Shown here piece by piece: positions 30,782-38,801 of a stretch of DNA of 38,858 bases. The notes below the pieces were generated by a model. The model was not told the origin of the DNA and ran no database searches. It worked only from the letters and a program-made list of their open reading frames with translations. Positions within the stretch are counted from its first letter, which is position 1. Each line of letters starts with the position of its first letter. The stretch comes from Acidothermaceae bacterium (GTDB taxonomy: Bacteria > Actinomycetota > Actinomycetes > Acidothermales > Acidothermaceae), in NCBI GenBank assembly GCA_025925185.1, contig JAICLV010000002.1:1-38858 (forward strand), given 5' to 3'. The position numbers and the translations under genes were made by a program.

Positions 30782-31219
30782 CTACGACGCGGGAGCCGAC
30801 GCTGCCGCGCGCGGGTCTGCGAGCCTGTATAGGTCGTCGCTGGGCTGAGCAAGGATGTGGCCGTTCGCGACGCTCGGGCAGCCGGTGTACGCGTAGTCGA
30901 GATCAACGTCTGGCCGACCCGGATAGCTGAAGGCGAGCACCGCCACCGAACCGAAGTCTGCGGGACAGTTCGTATGCGCGTCGTCGAGATGGCTGAGTTG
31001 ACCTGCGTTCGCCGCGTCGGCCAACCGAGCCGCGTCGGCGCCGCCGAGTTTCACCGAGTGCGCCAGCTTCGCGGTTTGGCCGTCGTAGTCGCAGATCAGC
31101 GCGGCCGTTGGCACGCCAACCGGCAACATGCACCCGCCAAGCCCGCTCGTCTCATGGCCGTTGGACGCGCGACGGCCCCCACTCGTTCCACAGAAACTCC
31201 CCGAAACCGCGTTGCTCAC
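30782..31219 (-). CDS. Hypothetical Cys-containing protein, probable remnant of a secreted domain
   Basis: Up to 145 aa from GTG 31219; MLPVGVPTAALICDYDG from ATG 31129 (115 aa) may be the true start. The pattern ICDYDG...LAHSVKLGG...NCPADFGSVAVLAFSYPG...YTGCPSVANG resembles C-terminal domains of actinobacterial secreted or lipoproteins with paired Cys. No signal peptide or lipobox is visible, so the N terminus may be lost. Its GTG start would be only 16 bp from the divergent GNAT start. Confidence 0.55.
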   Translation of the reverse strand: MSNAVSGSFCGTSGGRRASNGHETSGLGGCMLPVGVPTAALICDYDGQTAKLAHSVKLGGADAARLADAANAGQLSHLDDAHTNCPADFGSVAVLAFSYPGRPDVDLDYAYTGCPSVANGHILAQPSDDLYRLADPRAAASAPAS

Positions 31220-31235
31220 GTCCTAAATTGAACGA

Positions 31236-31715
31236 GTGAACGCCCGCCGGATTGACCCCGACGATCTTCGCACGCCCGACGTGCGAGCGTTGCTCGAAAG
31301 CCACCTCGCCTTCTGCAACCTGCACAGCCCGCCGGAGGATGTACACGCGCTCGACATCGACGCGCTGCTCGACCCGTCGGTGAGTTTCTTCAGTTGCCGG
31401 GAGGACGGCGTTCTGCTCGGAGTCGGCGCGTTGAAGCAGCTTGACGAGCGACATGCCGAGATCAAGTCGATGCACACGGCCGCGCCGGCCCGCGGTCGCG
31501 GCGTCGCACGGCAGATCGTCACCCACCTCGTCGAGTTGGCGCGCGAGCGCGGCTGCGAACGGATCAGCCTTGAGACCGGAACGATGGCGGCGTTCGCGCC
31601 TGCTCGCGCGCTCTATGCGAGCGCCGGGTTCCAGCCCTGCGGGCGGTTCGCCGACTATCCCGAGAGTCCGAACAGCACGTTCATGACACTCGACCTTGCG
31701 CTGGCGCCCTCATGA
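31236..31715 (+). CDS. GNAT-family N-acetyltransferase
   Basis: 159 aa, GTG start at 31236. Acetyl-CoA motif A is HTAAPARGRGVARQIVTHLV (RGRGVA loop), followed by CERISLETGT and the motif B helix ARALYASAGFQPCGRF. This is the PhnO/YjdJ-like group ending FMTLDL. The substrate is unknown. The stop overlaps the next gene's start (ATGA), giving a two-gene unit. Confidence 0.9.
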   Translation: MNARRIDPDDLRTPDVRALLESHLAFCNLHSPPEDVHALDIDALLDPSVSFFSCREDGVLLGVGALKQLDERHAEIKSMHTAAPARGRGVARQIVTHLVELARERGCERISLETGTMAAFAPARALYASAGFQPCGRFADYPESPNSTFMTLDLALAPS

Positions 31716-31987
31716 GAGCCGAGATCGCTTCCTTCCTGACGCGGAAAATCCGCGGTCACGCCGTCGGCGTTTGGTTGCTGTGGGCGTTGGGCGCCGTGGT
31801 CCTGCTGTCGGCACCGATGGCGATCGCCGACCCTGGCGTTTGGATGCTCATCGTCGATCCCGAGCTGCTCGCGCTGATGATCGCCGTGGCGTTCGCCGCC
31901 GCGCGCATCGGCGTCCGGCTGTGGACGGTGCAAGCGGCGGCGGCGTTAGGCCGGCTGAGGCATCGCGGCCCAGGCCGACGTCGATGA
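31712..31987 (+). CDS. Small two-helix membrane protein, 91 aa
   Basis: Overlaps the preceding GNAT gene by four bases, so translation is probably coupled. Two hydrophobic stretches are evident: GVWLLWALGAVVLLSAPMAI (about residues 19-38) and LLALMIAVAFAAARIGVRLW (about 52-71), with a basic C-terminal tail. I recognise no family. Confidence 0.6.
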   Translation: MRAEIASFLTRKIRGHAVGVWLLWALGAVVLLSAPMAIADPGVWMLIVDPELLALMIAVAFAAARIGVRLWTVQAAAALGRLRHRGPGRRR

Positions 31988-31994
31988 GTTGTGT

Positions 31995-33428
31995 TCAGGC
32001 CGTGACGAGCACGTCGGCGCCTTCGGCGTCAACCGCCGTGCGACTGCGCGACGAGATCGCCGTCGACGTCAACGCGGCGAGGACGGCGAACACCACGCAC
32101 GACCACAGCGCGGGCCGGAAACCTGCCGTCACTGTTGCTGGCGTCCGCAGGTTTCCGTGCGCGGAGAAAACCGCGCTACCGATCGCGATGGCGAAGACCG
32201 CGCCGAGTCGTTGCGCCATGTAGTTGACGCCCGACGCCTTGCCCATCTCGGTCTGCGCGACGGTGCTCAACACAGCGGTGGGAACCGTCGGCAGCGCCAT
32301 CGAGATGCCAATACCTGCAACCAATAGTGCGAGTGTGAGTTCAACCCAACTCGTGCCCAAAGAACCGCGGACGGCGACCCAGGCAAACCCACGCGACTGC
32401 ATCGACAGTCCGATCACCATCACCGGCCGTCGGCCAATGCGATCCGATACGGCGCCCGCGATCGGTGAGACGAACATCGGGGTGGCGAAGAACGGCAGCA
32501 GCCGCAGGCCGGTCGAGATTGGCGAGTAGCCGCGCGCGAACTGGAACTCCTGCACGATGAGGAACGCCCCCGCGAAGATGGCTCCAGACATGAAGAACGT
32601 CGTCGCATTGCCGATGGCGAACGCGCGGTTGCGGAACAGTCGAAGCGGAATCATGGGCATCGCCGCGCGATGCTCCCACGCGAGAAAGAGGAGCAGCAGC
32701 GCGGCCCCGGCGAGCAGCGTGGTGAGCACCTCCGCGCTCGACCAGCCGAGATCGTCGGCTCGCACGAGCGCCCACACGATTCCGACGACGCCCGCCGTGA
32801 CGAGCGCGACACCGACCAGATCAAGCCGTTCAGGCGCGCCCCTGCTTTCTGAAACCAAGCGACTCGCAAGCACTGTGGCGAGCAGACCGATCGGGACGTT
32901 GAGCCAGAAGACCCACTGCCAGTCCAGTCCCTCGGTGACCGCGCCTCCGACGAGCGGGCCGGCGGCCACGGCGAGCCCCGCGAGACCGCCGTAGATCCCG
33001 ATGATGAACCCGCGACGATGCGGCGGAAACGCCGTGGTCAGAATCGTCAGGCTCAACGGAGTGACCACCGCGGCGCCCAGCCCCTGCACCGTGCGGGCGG
33101 CGATAAGCTCGGCAGGATTCGGTGCCAGCGCGCACAACGCGGACGCGAGCGTGAAAAGCGTCAGCCCCACGCTGAACAGGTGCCGTCGTCCGAAGCGGTC
33201 GCCGAGCGCGGCGCCGGTGATGATGCCGGCGGCGAACGCGATGCCGTACGCGTTGACCGTCCATTGCAGCGACGCCAGATCGGCGTGCAAATCGCGCTGC
33301 ATGCGGGGCAGGGCGGTCAGCACCACGCTGGAGTCGAGCACCACCATGAAGTAGGCGGTCGAGGTCAATACGAGCACCCAACCCAGCTTGGGCACGGACG
33401 TCGCGAACGCGCGGCGCGGATCCGTCAT
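31995..33428 (-). CDS. MFS multidrug-type exporter (DHA2/14-TM family)
   Basis: 477 aa from ATG 33428, preceded by GGAGA at normal spacing; a longer frame at 33572 overlaps the next gene and is rejected. Motif D1 VVLDSSVVLTALP, motif A GDRFGRRHL, and motif C GPLVGGAV in helix 5 are those of H+-antiporters of the EmrB/QacA group. Many hydrophobic helices run to the C terminus, consistent with 14. Substrate unknown. The DUF385 gene lies 98 bp upstream on the same strand. Confidence 0.92.
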   Translation of the reverse strand: MTDPRRAFATSVPKLGWVLVLTSTAYFMVVLDSSVVLTALPRMQRDLHADLASLQWTVNAYGIAFAAGIITGAALGDRFGRRHLFSVGLTLFTLASALCALAPNPAELIAARTVQGLGAAVVTPLSLTILTTAFPPHRRGFIIGIYGGLAGLAVAAGPLVGGAVTEGLDWQWVFWLNVPIGLLATVLASRLVSESRGAPERLDLVGVALVTAGVVGIVWALVRADDLGWSSAEVLTTLLAGAALLLLFLAWEHRAAMPMIPLRLFRNRAFAIGNATTFFMSGAIFAGAFLIVQEFQFARGYSPISTGLRLLPFFATPMFVSPIAGAVSDRIGRRPVMVIGLSMQSRGFAWVAVRGSLGTSWVELTLALLVAGIGISMALPTVPTAVLSTVAQTEMGKASGVNYMAQRLGAVFAIAIGSAVFSAHGNLRTPATVTAGFRPALWSCVVFAVLAALTSTAISSRSRTAVDAEGADVLVTA

Positions 33429-33526
33429 CTGCTTCTCCAGTGGCTGCCGCCCGGTGGGCGGATTCGAAGCAGAGACGAACGGCGCCGCGCCAGACGGACA
33501 GCAGCCGCCGAGAAAAGTTCGGAACG

Positions 33527-34012
33527 TCAGGGCCGCAGCGTCAGGCGCACCGCTCGCGCACCTGCGGCCCACGCGAGGTGCAGGTCGGCCTCATCCGGAT
33601 TGCCGGTGGCGTCGAACCCTATTTTGTTGAACTTGGCGAATTGATGGTTGTCGCGGGCCATCAACGCGTACTTCTCCACGACGTCCACCTCATCGGTGTA
33701 AATCCGGACGTCGGCCGCCCGCCGTTTTCCCTTATAGCGGACGGTGATCCGCTCGCCCGTGCGCAAGTTGCGCACCCAACCGAACGGCGTCCCGACCAAC
33801 AAGGCGTCACCGTCACGGACGTAGGCGACCGGCACCACGTAACGTCGTCCCGACTTTCGGCCAACGATGTATAAGACGACCAGTCGCTTGCCTGCGGCTC
33901 GAGACAGCAGCGGCGTTCGCAGAACACCGCGCATGACGCGGTTCACCAACGATTGAAGCGCCAGCGTTTGCGCTCGTGGAGCGGCGATGTTGCTGGTTTG
34001 AGATTCGGGCAT
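33527..34012 (-). CDS. Nitroreductase/deazaflavin-dependent (DUF385-type) protein
   Basis: 161 aa split-barrel protein of the F420-binding Ddn/DUF385 superfamily: VVLYIVGRKSGRRYVVPVAY (about residues 45-64), LLVGTPFGWVRNLRTGERI and YKGKRRAADVRIYTDEV. Relatives use F420H2 to reduce quinones, nitroaromatics or esters; whether this one binds F420, FMN or heme is undecided. It is the nearer target of the ECF-type promoter at 34043-34070. AGGAGG lies upstream of ATG 34012. Confidence 0.85.
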   Translation of the reverse strand: MPESQTSNIAAPRAQTLALQSLVNRVMRGVLRTPLLSRAAGKRLVVLYIVGRKSGRRYVVPVAYVRDGDALLVGTPFGWVRNLRTGERITVRYKGKRRAADVRIYTDEVDVVEKYALMARDNHQFAKFNKIGFDATGNPDEADLHLAWAAGARAVRLTLRP

Positions 34013-34042
34013 CGTTCCTCCTCGCGCGACTCGTCATCGGCT

Positions 34043-34070
34043 ATGACGGATCGCGCCGAAGGAAGGTAAC
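34043..34070 (-). promoter_or_regulatory. ECF-type promoter of the DUF385 gene, with embedded dyad
   Basis: On the minus strand GTTACC (34065-34070), 16 bases, then CGTCAT (34043-34048). The -10 is half of a perfect dyad CGTCAT-CGGCT-ATGACG (34032-34048). The arrangement is the same as upstream of the sigma factor gene at 35688-35726. It sits about 30 bases from ATG 34012, between the formamidase stop and this gene. Confidence 0.7.
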
Positions 34071-34075
34071 GGCGG

Positions 34076-35317
34076 CTACGTGGTCGCGCAGCGCCCGCGG
34101 TCTGCCCGCTGCGGTCCGGAAGCCGTCGGGCGCACGTCGAAGTCGAAGATGGCCGTCGGGAGGTACACCGTCGCGCACGAGTTCGGCACGTCGACGACCC
34201 CGCTGAACCTGCCTTCGATCGGCGCGGCGCCCAGCAACAGATACGCCTGCTCCGGCGAGTAGCCGAACTTCGTCAAGTACGCGATCGCGTTCAGACACGC
34301 GCGCTTGTAGGCGAGTTGCGAGTCCAGGTAATGCTGCGTGCCCTGCTCGTCGACAGAAATGCCCACGAACGAAAGGAACTCGCTGTAGCGCGGCTCGACG
34401 TTGCCCGGCATGAACACCGGGTTGGTCGTCACGCCATAGGTCTCCATCCCGCCTTTGATGAGGTCGACCCGCAGGTCGAGGTAACCACCCATCTCGATGG
34501 CGCCGCAGAACGTGATCTCGCCGTCGCCCTGGCTGAAGTGCAGGTCACCGGCGGAGAGCTTGCCGCCCTCCACGTACACCGGAAGGAAGACGCGCGCGCC
34601 GCGGGTGAGGTTCTTGATGTCTTGATTGCCGCCGTTCTCCCGCGGCGGCGCCGTGCGCGCGGCCACCTTGGCCGCCTCCGCCGCCGCGGCGTCGTCCATC
34701 GAGCCAAGTATCGCGTTGTTCGGCTCGGGCGGCAGGGCGAGCGGCGGCACCCGGTCGGGGTCGGTCGCGATCAGCTCGGCCTCGCGCGCGTTCCATTGCG
34801 AAAGCAGGTCGTGCGAGGGCGCGACCCCGATGATGCCGGGGTGGGTGATCCCGGTGAACCGCACGCCGGGCAGATGTCGTGAGGTAGCGACCTGACCGTG
34901 GAAGTCCCAGACGGCCTTGTAGGCGTCGGGAAAGTGATCGGTGAGGAAGCCGCCGCCGTTGACCTTCGCGAAGATGCCGGTGTAACCCCACCCCTGTCCG
35001 GCGACCGGGCCGGTCTCCTGCGGAACCGGGCCGAGTTCCAGGATGTCGACCACTAGCAGGTCGCCCGGGGCCGCGCCTTCGACCGCGACCGGGCCCGACA
35101 GTGGATGCACCATCGAGATGTCGACGTCGCGAACGTCCTGCGCGGAGTCGTTGTTGCCGACGGTGCCGTCGAACCACTCCCTGCATTCCAACCTGAATTC
35201 GCTGCCCGGCTTGACGGTCGCGACGGGTGGGACGTCGGGGTGCCAGCGGTTGTGGCAGCGCATCTCTTGATCGAAGAAGGACTTCGACTGATCCACACGG
35301 AAGATGACCTCGGGCAT
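34076..35317 (-). CDS. fmdA: Formamidase
   Basis: 413 aa, normal for FmdA/AmdA formamidase-acetamidases that hydrolyse formamide or short amides to ammonia. Start ATG 35317 with AAGGAG upstream (a second ATG at 35320 is too close to it). Signatures: WDGTVGNND-like WFDGTVGNNDSAQD, GPVAVEGAAPGDLLVVDILE, HPGIIGVAPSHDLL, GGNQDIKNLTRG, VYVEGGKLSAGDLHFSQGDG and GVVDVPNSCATVYLPTAIFD. The overall sequence is full length. It is followed upstream by fmdB, as in other bacteria. Confidence 0.95.
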   Translation of the reverse strand: MPEVIFRVDQSKSFFDQEMRCHNRWHPDVPPVATVKPGSEFRLECREWFDGTVGNNDSAQDVRDVDISMVHPLSGPVAVEGAAPGDLLVVDILELGPVPQETGPVAGQGWGYTGIFAKVNGGGFLTDHFPDAYKAVWDFHGQVATSRHLPGVRFTGITHPGIIGVAPSHDLLSQWNAREAELIATDPDRVPPLALPPEPNNAILGSMDDAAAAEAAKVAARTAPPRENGGNQDIKNLTRGARVFLPVYVEGGKLSAGDLHFSQGDGEITFCGAIEMGGYLDLRVDLIKGGMETYGVTTNPVFMPGNVEPRYSEFLSFVGISVDEQGTQHYLDSQLAYKRACLNAIAYLTKFGYSPEQAYLLLGAAPIEGRFSGVVDVPNSCATVYLPTAIFDFDVRPTASGPQRADRGRCATT

Positions 35318-35366
35318 CATGCTCCTTCTGTTGCCTTCTGGTGGCGTTCTGGTCGCGGCGAATCGC

Positions 35367-35648
35367 TCAAGGCCGCGGCAGCCTGGCATGTAAGCGGTTT
35401 TGCGAGATTCGCACGCGCGGTCGACGCGGCGGCGGGGCCTTGACAACAGCGGGCTCATGAGCGCTGCGCCGGTCGGAGTCCATCGCGCGGGTGAGCGCCG
35501 ACGCCGCCGTCAACACGGCGGGTACGGAGAACACGCGCGTCGCCGGGGCGCCACAAGACGGGCACGGATGCGACGGCGGGGCGGTTCCGACGTCGAATCG
35601 CGTCTCGAACGCGCCGCAACGATCACACCGGTAGTCAAACGCCGCCAT
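35367..35648 (-). CDS. fmdB: FmdB-family zinc-ribbon protein
   Basis: 93 aa. A classic FmdB zinc ribbon occupies the first 40 residues: YRCDRCGAFETRF then HPCPSCGAPATRVFS, two CxxC pairs. FmdB is named from its place beside fmdA in Methylophilus, where it was proposed to regulate formamidase; biochemical role uncertain. The tail (about 50-93) is basic and disordered. It lies about 50 bp upstream of fmdA on the same strand, and shares the 35649-35761 spacer with the divergent sigma factor gene. Confidence 0.9.
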   Translation of the reverse strand: MAAFDYRCDRCGAFETRFDVGTAPPSHPCPSCGAPATRVFSVPAVLTAASALTRAMDSDRRSAHEPAVVKAPPPRRPRVRISQNRLHARLPRP

Positions 35649-35687
35649 GGGAACTGGGTGCCCACCGTGATGATCGCTAGACCTGCT

Positions 35688-35726
35688 GTTACCTCGTCGT
35701 CCCCTGAGGCGTCATCTGCTATGACG
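35688..35726 (+). promoter_or_regulatory. ECF-type autoregulatory promoter of the sigma factor gene, with dyad
   Basis: GTTACC (35688-35693), 16 bases, CGTCAT (35710-35715); the -10 forms the left half of the perfect dyad CGTCATCTGCTATGACG (35710-35726). Expected start site about 35722, giving a leader of about 40 bases before ATG 35762. Only this site and 34043-34070 show the pair at this spacing in intergenic DNA of the window. ECF41-group promoters are known for a CGTC -10 core. Confidence 0.7.
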
Positions 35727-35761
35727 GTCGAGGCTCGCGAACGAAACGACGGAAGGTCACG

Positions 35762-36646
35762 ATGGACGACGAGGCGGCGCTCGCTACCCAGGCGTTTGAG
35801 ACGCACCGTTCGCACTTGCGGTCGGTCGCCTACCGCATGCTGGGGTCGCTCAGCGAAGCGGACGACGCGGTGCAGGAGGCGTGGTTGCGGCTCGCGCGCA
35901 GCGAGACCGGCGAGGTGCAAAACCTGCGTGGTTGGCTGACCACGGTGATCGCTCGGGTGTGCCTCGACATGCTGAGATCACGGCGGACGCGACTCGAGGA
36001 ACCGCTCGACGACGTCCACCTGCCCGACCCAATCGTGGGTGATATAGGTGAGAGCGGCCCGGAGGAACAGGCGGTGCTCGCCGACTCGGTCGGGCTCGCG
36101 CTGCTCGTCGTGCTCGACACGTTGTCGCCGAGTGAGCGACTGGCTTTTGTGTTGCACGACGTCTTCGGCGTGCCGTTCGAGCAGATCGGCACGATCCTCG
36201 ACCGGTCGACCGACGCCGCGAAGCAGCTGGCGAGCCGGGCGCGGGCTCGGTTGCGCGGCGCGTCGTCGCCGTCCGCCGTTGATGTGCGGGCGCACAAGCA
36301 GGTCGTCGACGCGTTCTTGGCCGCGTCTCGCAACGGAGACTTCGAAGGGCTGCTCGCCCTTCTCGATCCCGACGTGGTGCTGCGCGCCGACGCCGGCGAT
36401 GGCCCGTTCGGCCCGTCACGAATCGTGCGTGGCGCCGAGGCCGTCGTCCAGCAGGCGATGCTCTACAACGCCCTGGCGAAACTCGCCCAACCAGTGCTGG
36501 TGAACGGGCTGCCCGGAGTCATCGTCGTCCGCGACGGCAAACCCCTCTCGCTGCTGAGCGTGCAGGTGCGCGACGGCCGCATCGTCGAGCTCGACATCAT
36601 CGCCGACCCCGACCGCCTGCAACGCCTGGTGGGCGCGAACGCCTGA
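35762..36646 (+). CDS. sigJ: SigJ-like ECF sigma factor with SnoaL-type C-terminal domain
   Basis: 294 aa. Sigma region 2 (about residues 10-80: LRSVAYRMLGSLSEADDAVQ, later WLTTVIARVCLDMLRSRR) and region 4 (about 115-165: LDTLSPSERLAFVLHDVFG, later SRARARL) are followed by a SnoaL-like domain of about 105 residues. This architecture defines the SigJ/ECF41 group, in which the extension acts in place of an anti-sigma factor. The usual DGGGR is only partly matched (DAGDGP), and the terminal NPDKL appears as DPDRL. GGAAGG precedes ATG 35762. Convergent with the MFS gene at 36650, three bases apart. Confidence 0.92.
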   Translation: MDDEAALATQAFETHRSHLRSVAYRMLGSLSEADDAVQEAWLRLARSETGEVQNLRGWLTTVIARVCLDMLRSRRTRLEEPLDDVHLPDPIVGDIGESGPEEQAVLADSVGLALLVVLDTLSPSERLAFVLHDVFGVPFEQIGTILDRSTDAAKQLASRARARLRGASSPSAVDVRAHKQVVDAFLAASRNGDFEGLLALLDPDVVLRADAGDGPFGPSRIVRGAEAVVQQAMLYNALAKLAQPVLVNGLPGVIVVRDGKPLSLLSVQVRDGRIVELDIIADPDRLQRLVGANA

Positions 36647-36649
36647 CGC

Positions 36650-38143
36650 TCAGTCGGCGACGCTCGCTGTCGTTCGATCCGGCTGCCCGATCGGTGTTCG
36701 GCGCCGCGCGCCACGCAACGAGGATGCGACTCCCGCGGCCACACAAAGGCCAACCAACACGAACAAGGCGACGCGGTAGGCGTCGGCGAAGCGGGCGATG
36801 TCGCGGCCAGGCAGTCGCGACAACGTCCCGGAGTACGCCGCTCGCTTCTCTTCAGGGTCGAGCGGGGTTGTGACAATGGCGAGCGCGAGCGCCGTGCCGA
36901 CCAGTCCGCCGGTGTTTTGCAGCATCGATCGGAAGCCGTTCGCGACGCCCCGAGAGGCCGGGCCGACGGAGACCATGATGGAATTTGTGTTGGGCGGCAG
37001 GAAGAATCCGGTCCCCAATCCGACAGCGAGCAGCGCGATCGCGATGAGCACGTCGCCCGTCGTCGGCGTCAGGCCAAGCGCGAGGATGAGCAACCCCGAC
37101 CCGGTCAATCCCACCCCAAACGTCGACAACACTTGGGGCCGGATTCGGGCGGCGAGCCGGCCGGCGATGGGCGCTGCGAGCATCATCCCGGCGGCCAGCG
37201 GGGTCACCCGCAACCCTGCGGCGAACGCGTCAAGGCCTTGCGCGGCTTGAAGAAACAGCGACATCAACAACACGAGCGCGAGCCGCGACAACGCGAGCAG
37301 GAAGGTGGCGAGATACGCCATCGCGCGCTCACGGTCGCGGAACAACGCGAGGTCGACAAGCGGGTCACGTCGGCGCCGCATGAGCTGCACCAGCACCGGG
37401 AACAGCACGACGGACGTCGTGGCGGCGCCGAGCACAAGCGGATTCGTCCAGCCGCGGGCGCCGCCTTCGGTCAGCATCAAGACCACGCTCGTCAACCAAG
37501 CCGTCGAGACCACCGCGCCCGCGACGTCGAACCGCTCTTTCGGCGCCGCAGGCGCGCCGGGCCGGAGCGTCAACGCCGCCCATATCAACCCGACGACGCC
37601 CACCGGCACGTTAAACAAGAAGACCCAGCGCCAGCCGAGGGCGGTGACCACGGCGCCGCCGACGATCGGGCCGGAGACCTTCGCGGCCGAGATCACCGTG
37701 ACGTTGAGGCCAACCGCGAGGCCGACCAACCGTCGCGGGAACACGTCGACGAGCTGGGCGGTGGTGTTCGTGATGATCGCGGCGGCGCCGATAGCTTGCG
37801 TCGCGCGCAAGGCGATCAGCACTGTGGGGTTGGGCGCGAAGCCGCAACCCAGGCTCGATGCCGTGAAAATGCCGAGGCCGGCGATGTACAGCTGGCGGCG
37901 TCCAAGGATGTCGGCGAGCCGGCCGAATACCAAGATGAGCACGGTGTTGACCAGCATGTAGGAGAGCAAGATCCAGCTGGCTTGGCTCGGCGACGCGTGG
38001 AAATGACGCGAGATCGCGGGCAGGCCGACGTCCAACGTGCTGCTGTTCAACCCGGTGAGCATGCTGCCGAGGCTCGTCACCGACAGCACGCGCCAGGCGT
38101 ACCGCTCGTCGGCGCGCTCCGAGTCCGACTGCGCCACCGGCAC
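36650..38143 (-). CDS. MFS exporter, EmrB/QacA type (14-TM)
   Basis: 497 aa, GTG start at 38143 with GAGGGAG upstream. Motif A is GRLADILGRRQLY, motif C GPIVGGAVV, and the first helix region shows LNSSTLDVGLPAI, a DHA2-type D1 motif. About 14 hydrophobic stretches. Probable proton-driven drug or metabolite efflux; substrate unknown. An upstream dyad at 38169-38183 looks like a TetR-type operator, but no repressor gene adjoins within the window. Confidence 0.93.
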   Translation of the reverse strand: MPVAQSDSERADERYAWRVLSVTSLGSMLTGLNSSTLDVGLPAISRHFHASPSQASWILLSYMLVNTVLILVFGRLADILGRRQLYIAGLGIFTASSLGCGFAPNPTVLIALRATQAIGAAAIITNTTAQLVDVFPRRLVGLAVGLNVTVISAAKVSGPIVGGAVVTALGWRWVFLFNVPVGVVGLIWAALTLRPGAPAAPKERFDVAGAVVSTAWLTSVVLMLTEGGARGWTNPLVLGAATTSVVLFPVLVQLMRRRRDPLVDLALFRDRERAMAYLATFLLALSRLALVLLMSLFLQAAQGLDAFAAGLRVTPLAAGMMLAAPIAGRLAARIRPQVLSTFGVGLTGSGLLILALGLTPTTGDVLIAIALLAVGLGTGFFLPPNTNSIMVSVGPASRGVANGFRSMLQNTGGLVGTALALAIVTTPLDPEEKRAAYSGTLSRLPGRDIARFADAYRVALFVLVGLCVAAGVASSLRGARRRTPIGQPDRTTASVAD

Positions 38144-38168
38144 CGCACGCTCCCTCGCCGTCGGATTG

Positions 38169-38183
38169 GATACAAACGGTATC
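38169..38183. promoter_or_regulatory. Candidate TetR-type operator upstream of the MFS gene
   Basis: GATAC-AAACG-GTATC, a perfect 5-bp dyad with a 5-base centre, 26 bases upstream of the MFS GTG in a 211-bp divergent spacer. The centre overlaps an AT-rich stretch suited to a -10. TetR-family sites of GATAC/GTATC type commonly control MFS exporter genes. The regulator is not in the immediate neighbourhood. Confidence 0.5.
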
Positions 38184-38354
38184 GGACGACGCCGCCCCGG
38201 CGAGCCGAACCGGCGGCGGGCGAGCCGGGCGTTCCAACGGCCCGCGATCGATCAGGATCGGAGAAGCGGCGCGCTCCCGGCCACGCCTAGCCTGGCGATG
38301 ACAACCCGGAATCCCGGCCGAAGCGAGCCGTGCAACGCGAGAGGTGAGCCAGAC

Positions 38355-38801
38355 ATGCCCGCTAACTCCAAGACCACAACCGACGGTTTCAGCGCCGCCG
38401 AGCGCGCGGCGATGAAGGCCCGCGCCGAGGAATTGCGCGCGGAGGGGAAGAAGGGCGCGAAGAAGGCCGACGGACTGCAGGCGGTCCTCGACTCGATCGC
38501 GAAGATGGCTCCCGACGACCGTGCGCTCGCCGAACGCGTGCACGTGACGATCACCGCGAACGCGCCCGATCTCGCGCCGAAGACGTGGTACGGCATGCCC
38601 GCGTACGCCAACGCAGACGGCAAGGTCGTCGTCTTCTTCAAGGACGCCGGCAAGTTCGGCAGCCGCTACGCGACCTTGGGTTTCGAAGAGGCCGCAAATC
38701 TGGACGACGGCGAGATGTGGCCGGTCGCATACGCGCTCACGAAGTGGACGCCTAAGGCGGAGAAGCAGATCGCCGACCGGGTGCACGCCGCGGTCTCGTG
38801 A
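38355..38801 (+). CDS. DUF1801 (YdhG-like) protein
   Basis: 148 aa from ATG 38355, with GAGAGGTGAG upstream; the longer open frame is a divergent-gene artefact. An N-terminal basic/charged helical region (about residues 14-45, AAMKARAEELRAEGKKGAKK) precedes the DUF1801 fold (about 45-148): APKTWYGMPAYANADGKVVV, FFKDAGKFGSRYATLGF and the ending KWTPKAEKQIADRV. The related B. subtilis YdhG/frataxin-like proteins have been linked to iron handling; here the function is unproven. Confidence 0.88.
   Translation: MPANSKTTTDGFSAAERAAMKARAEELRAEGKKGAKKADGLQAVLDSIAKMAPDDRALAERVHVTITANAPDLAPKTWYGMPAYANADGKVVVFFKDAGKFGSRYATLGFEEAANLDDGEMWPVAYALTKWTPKAEKQIADRVHAAVS

Noticed and set aside
36917..38290. 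457-codon plus-strand open frame over the second MFS gene
   Set aside because: Antisense shadow, rich in Arg/Gln/His, no domain.
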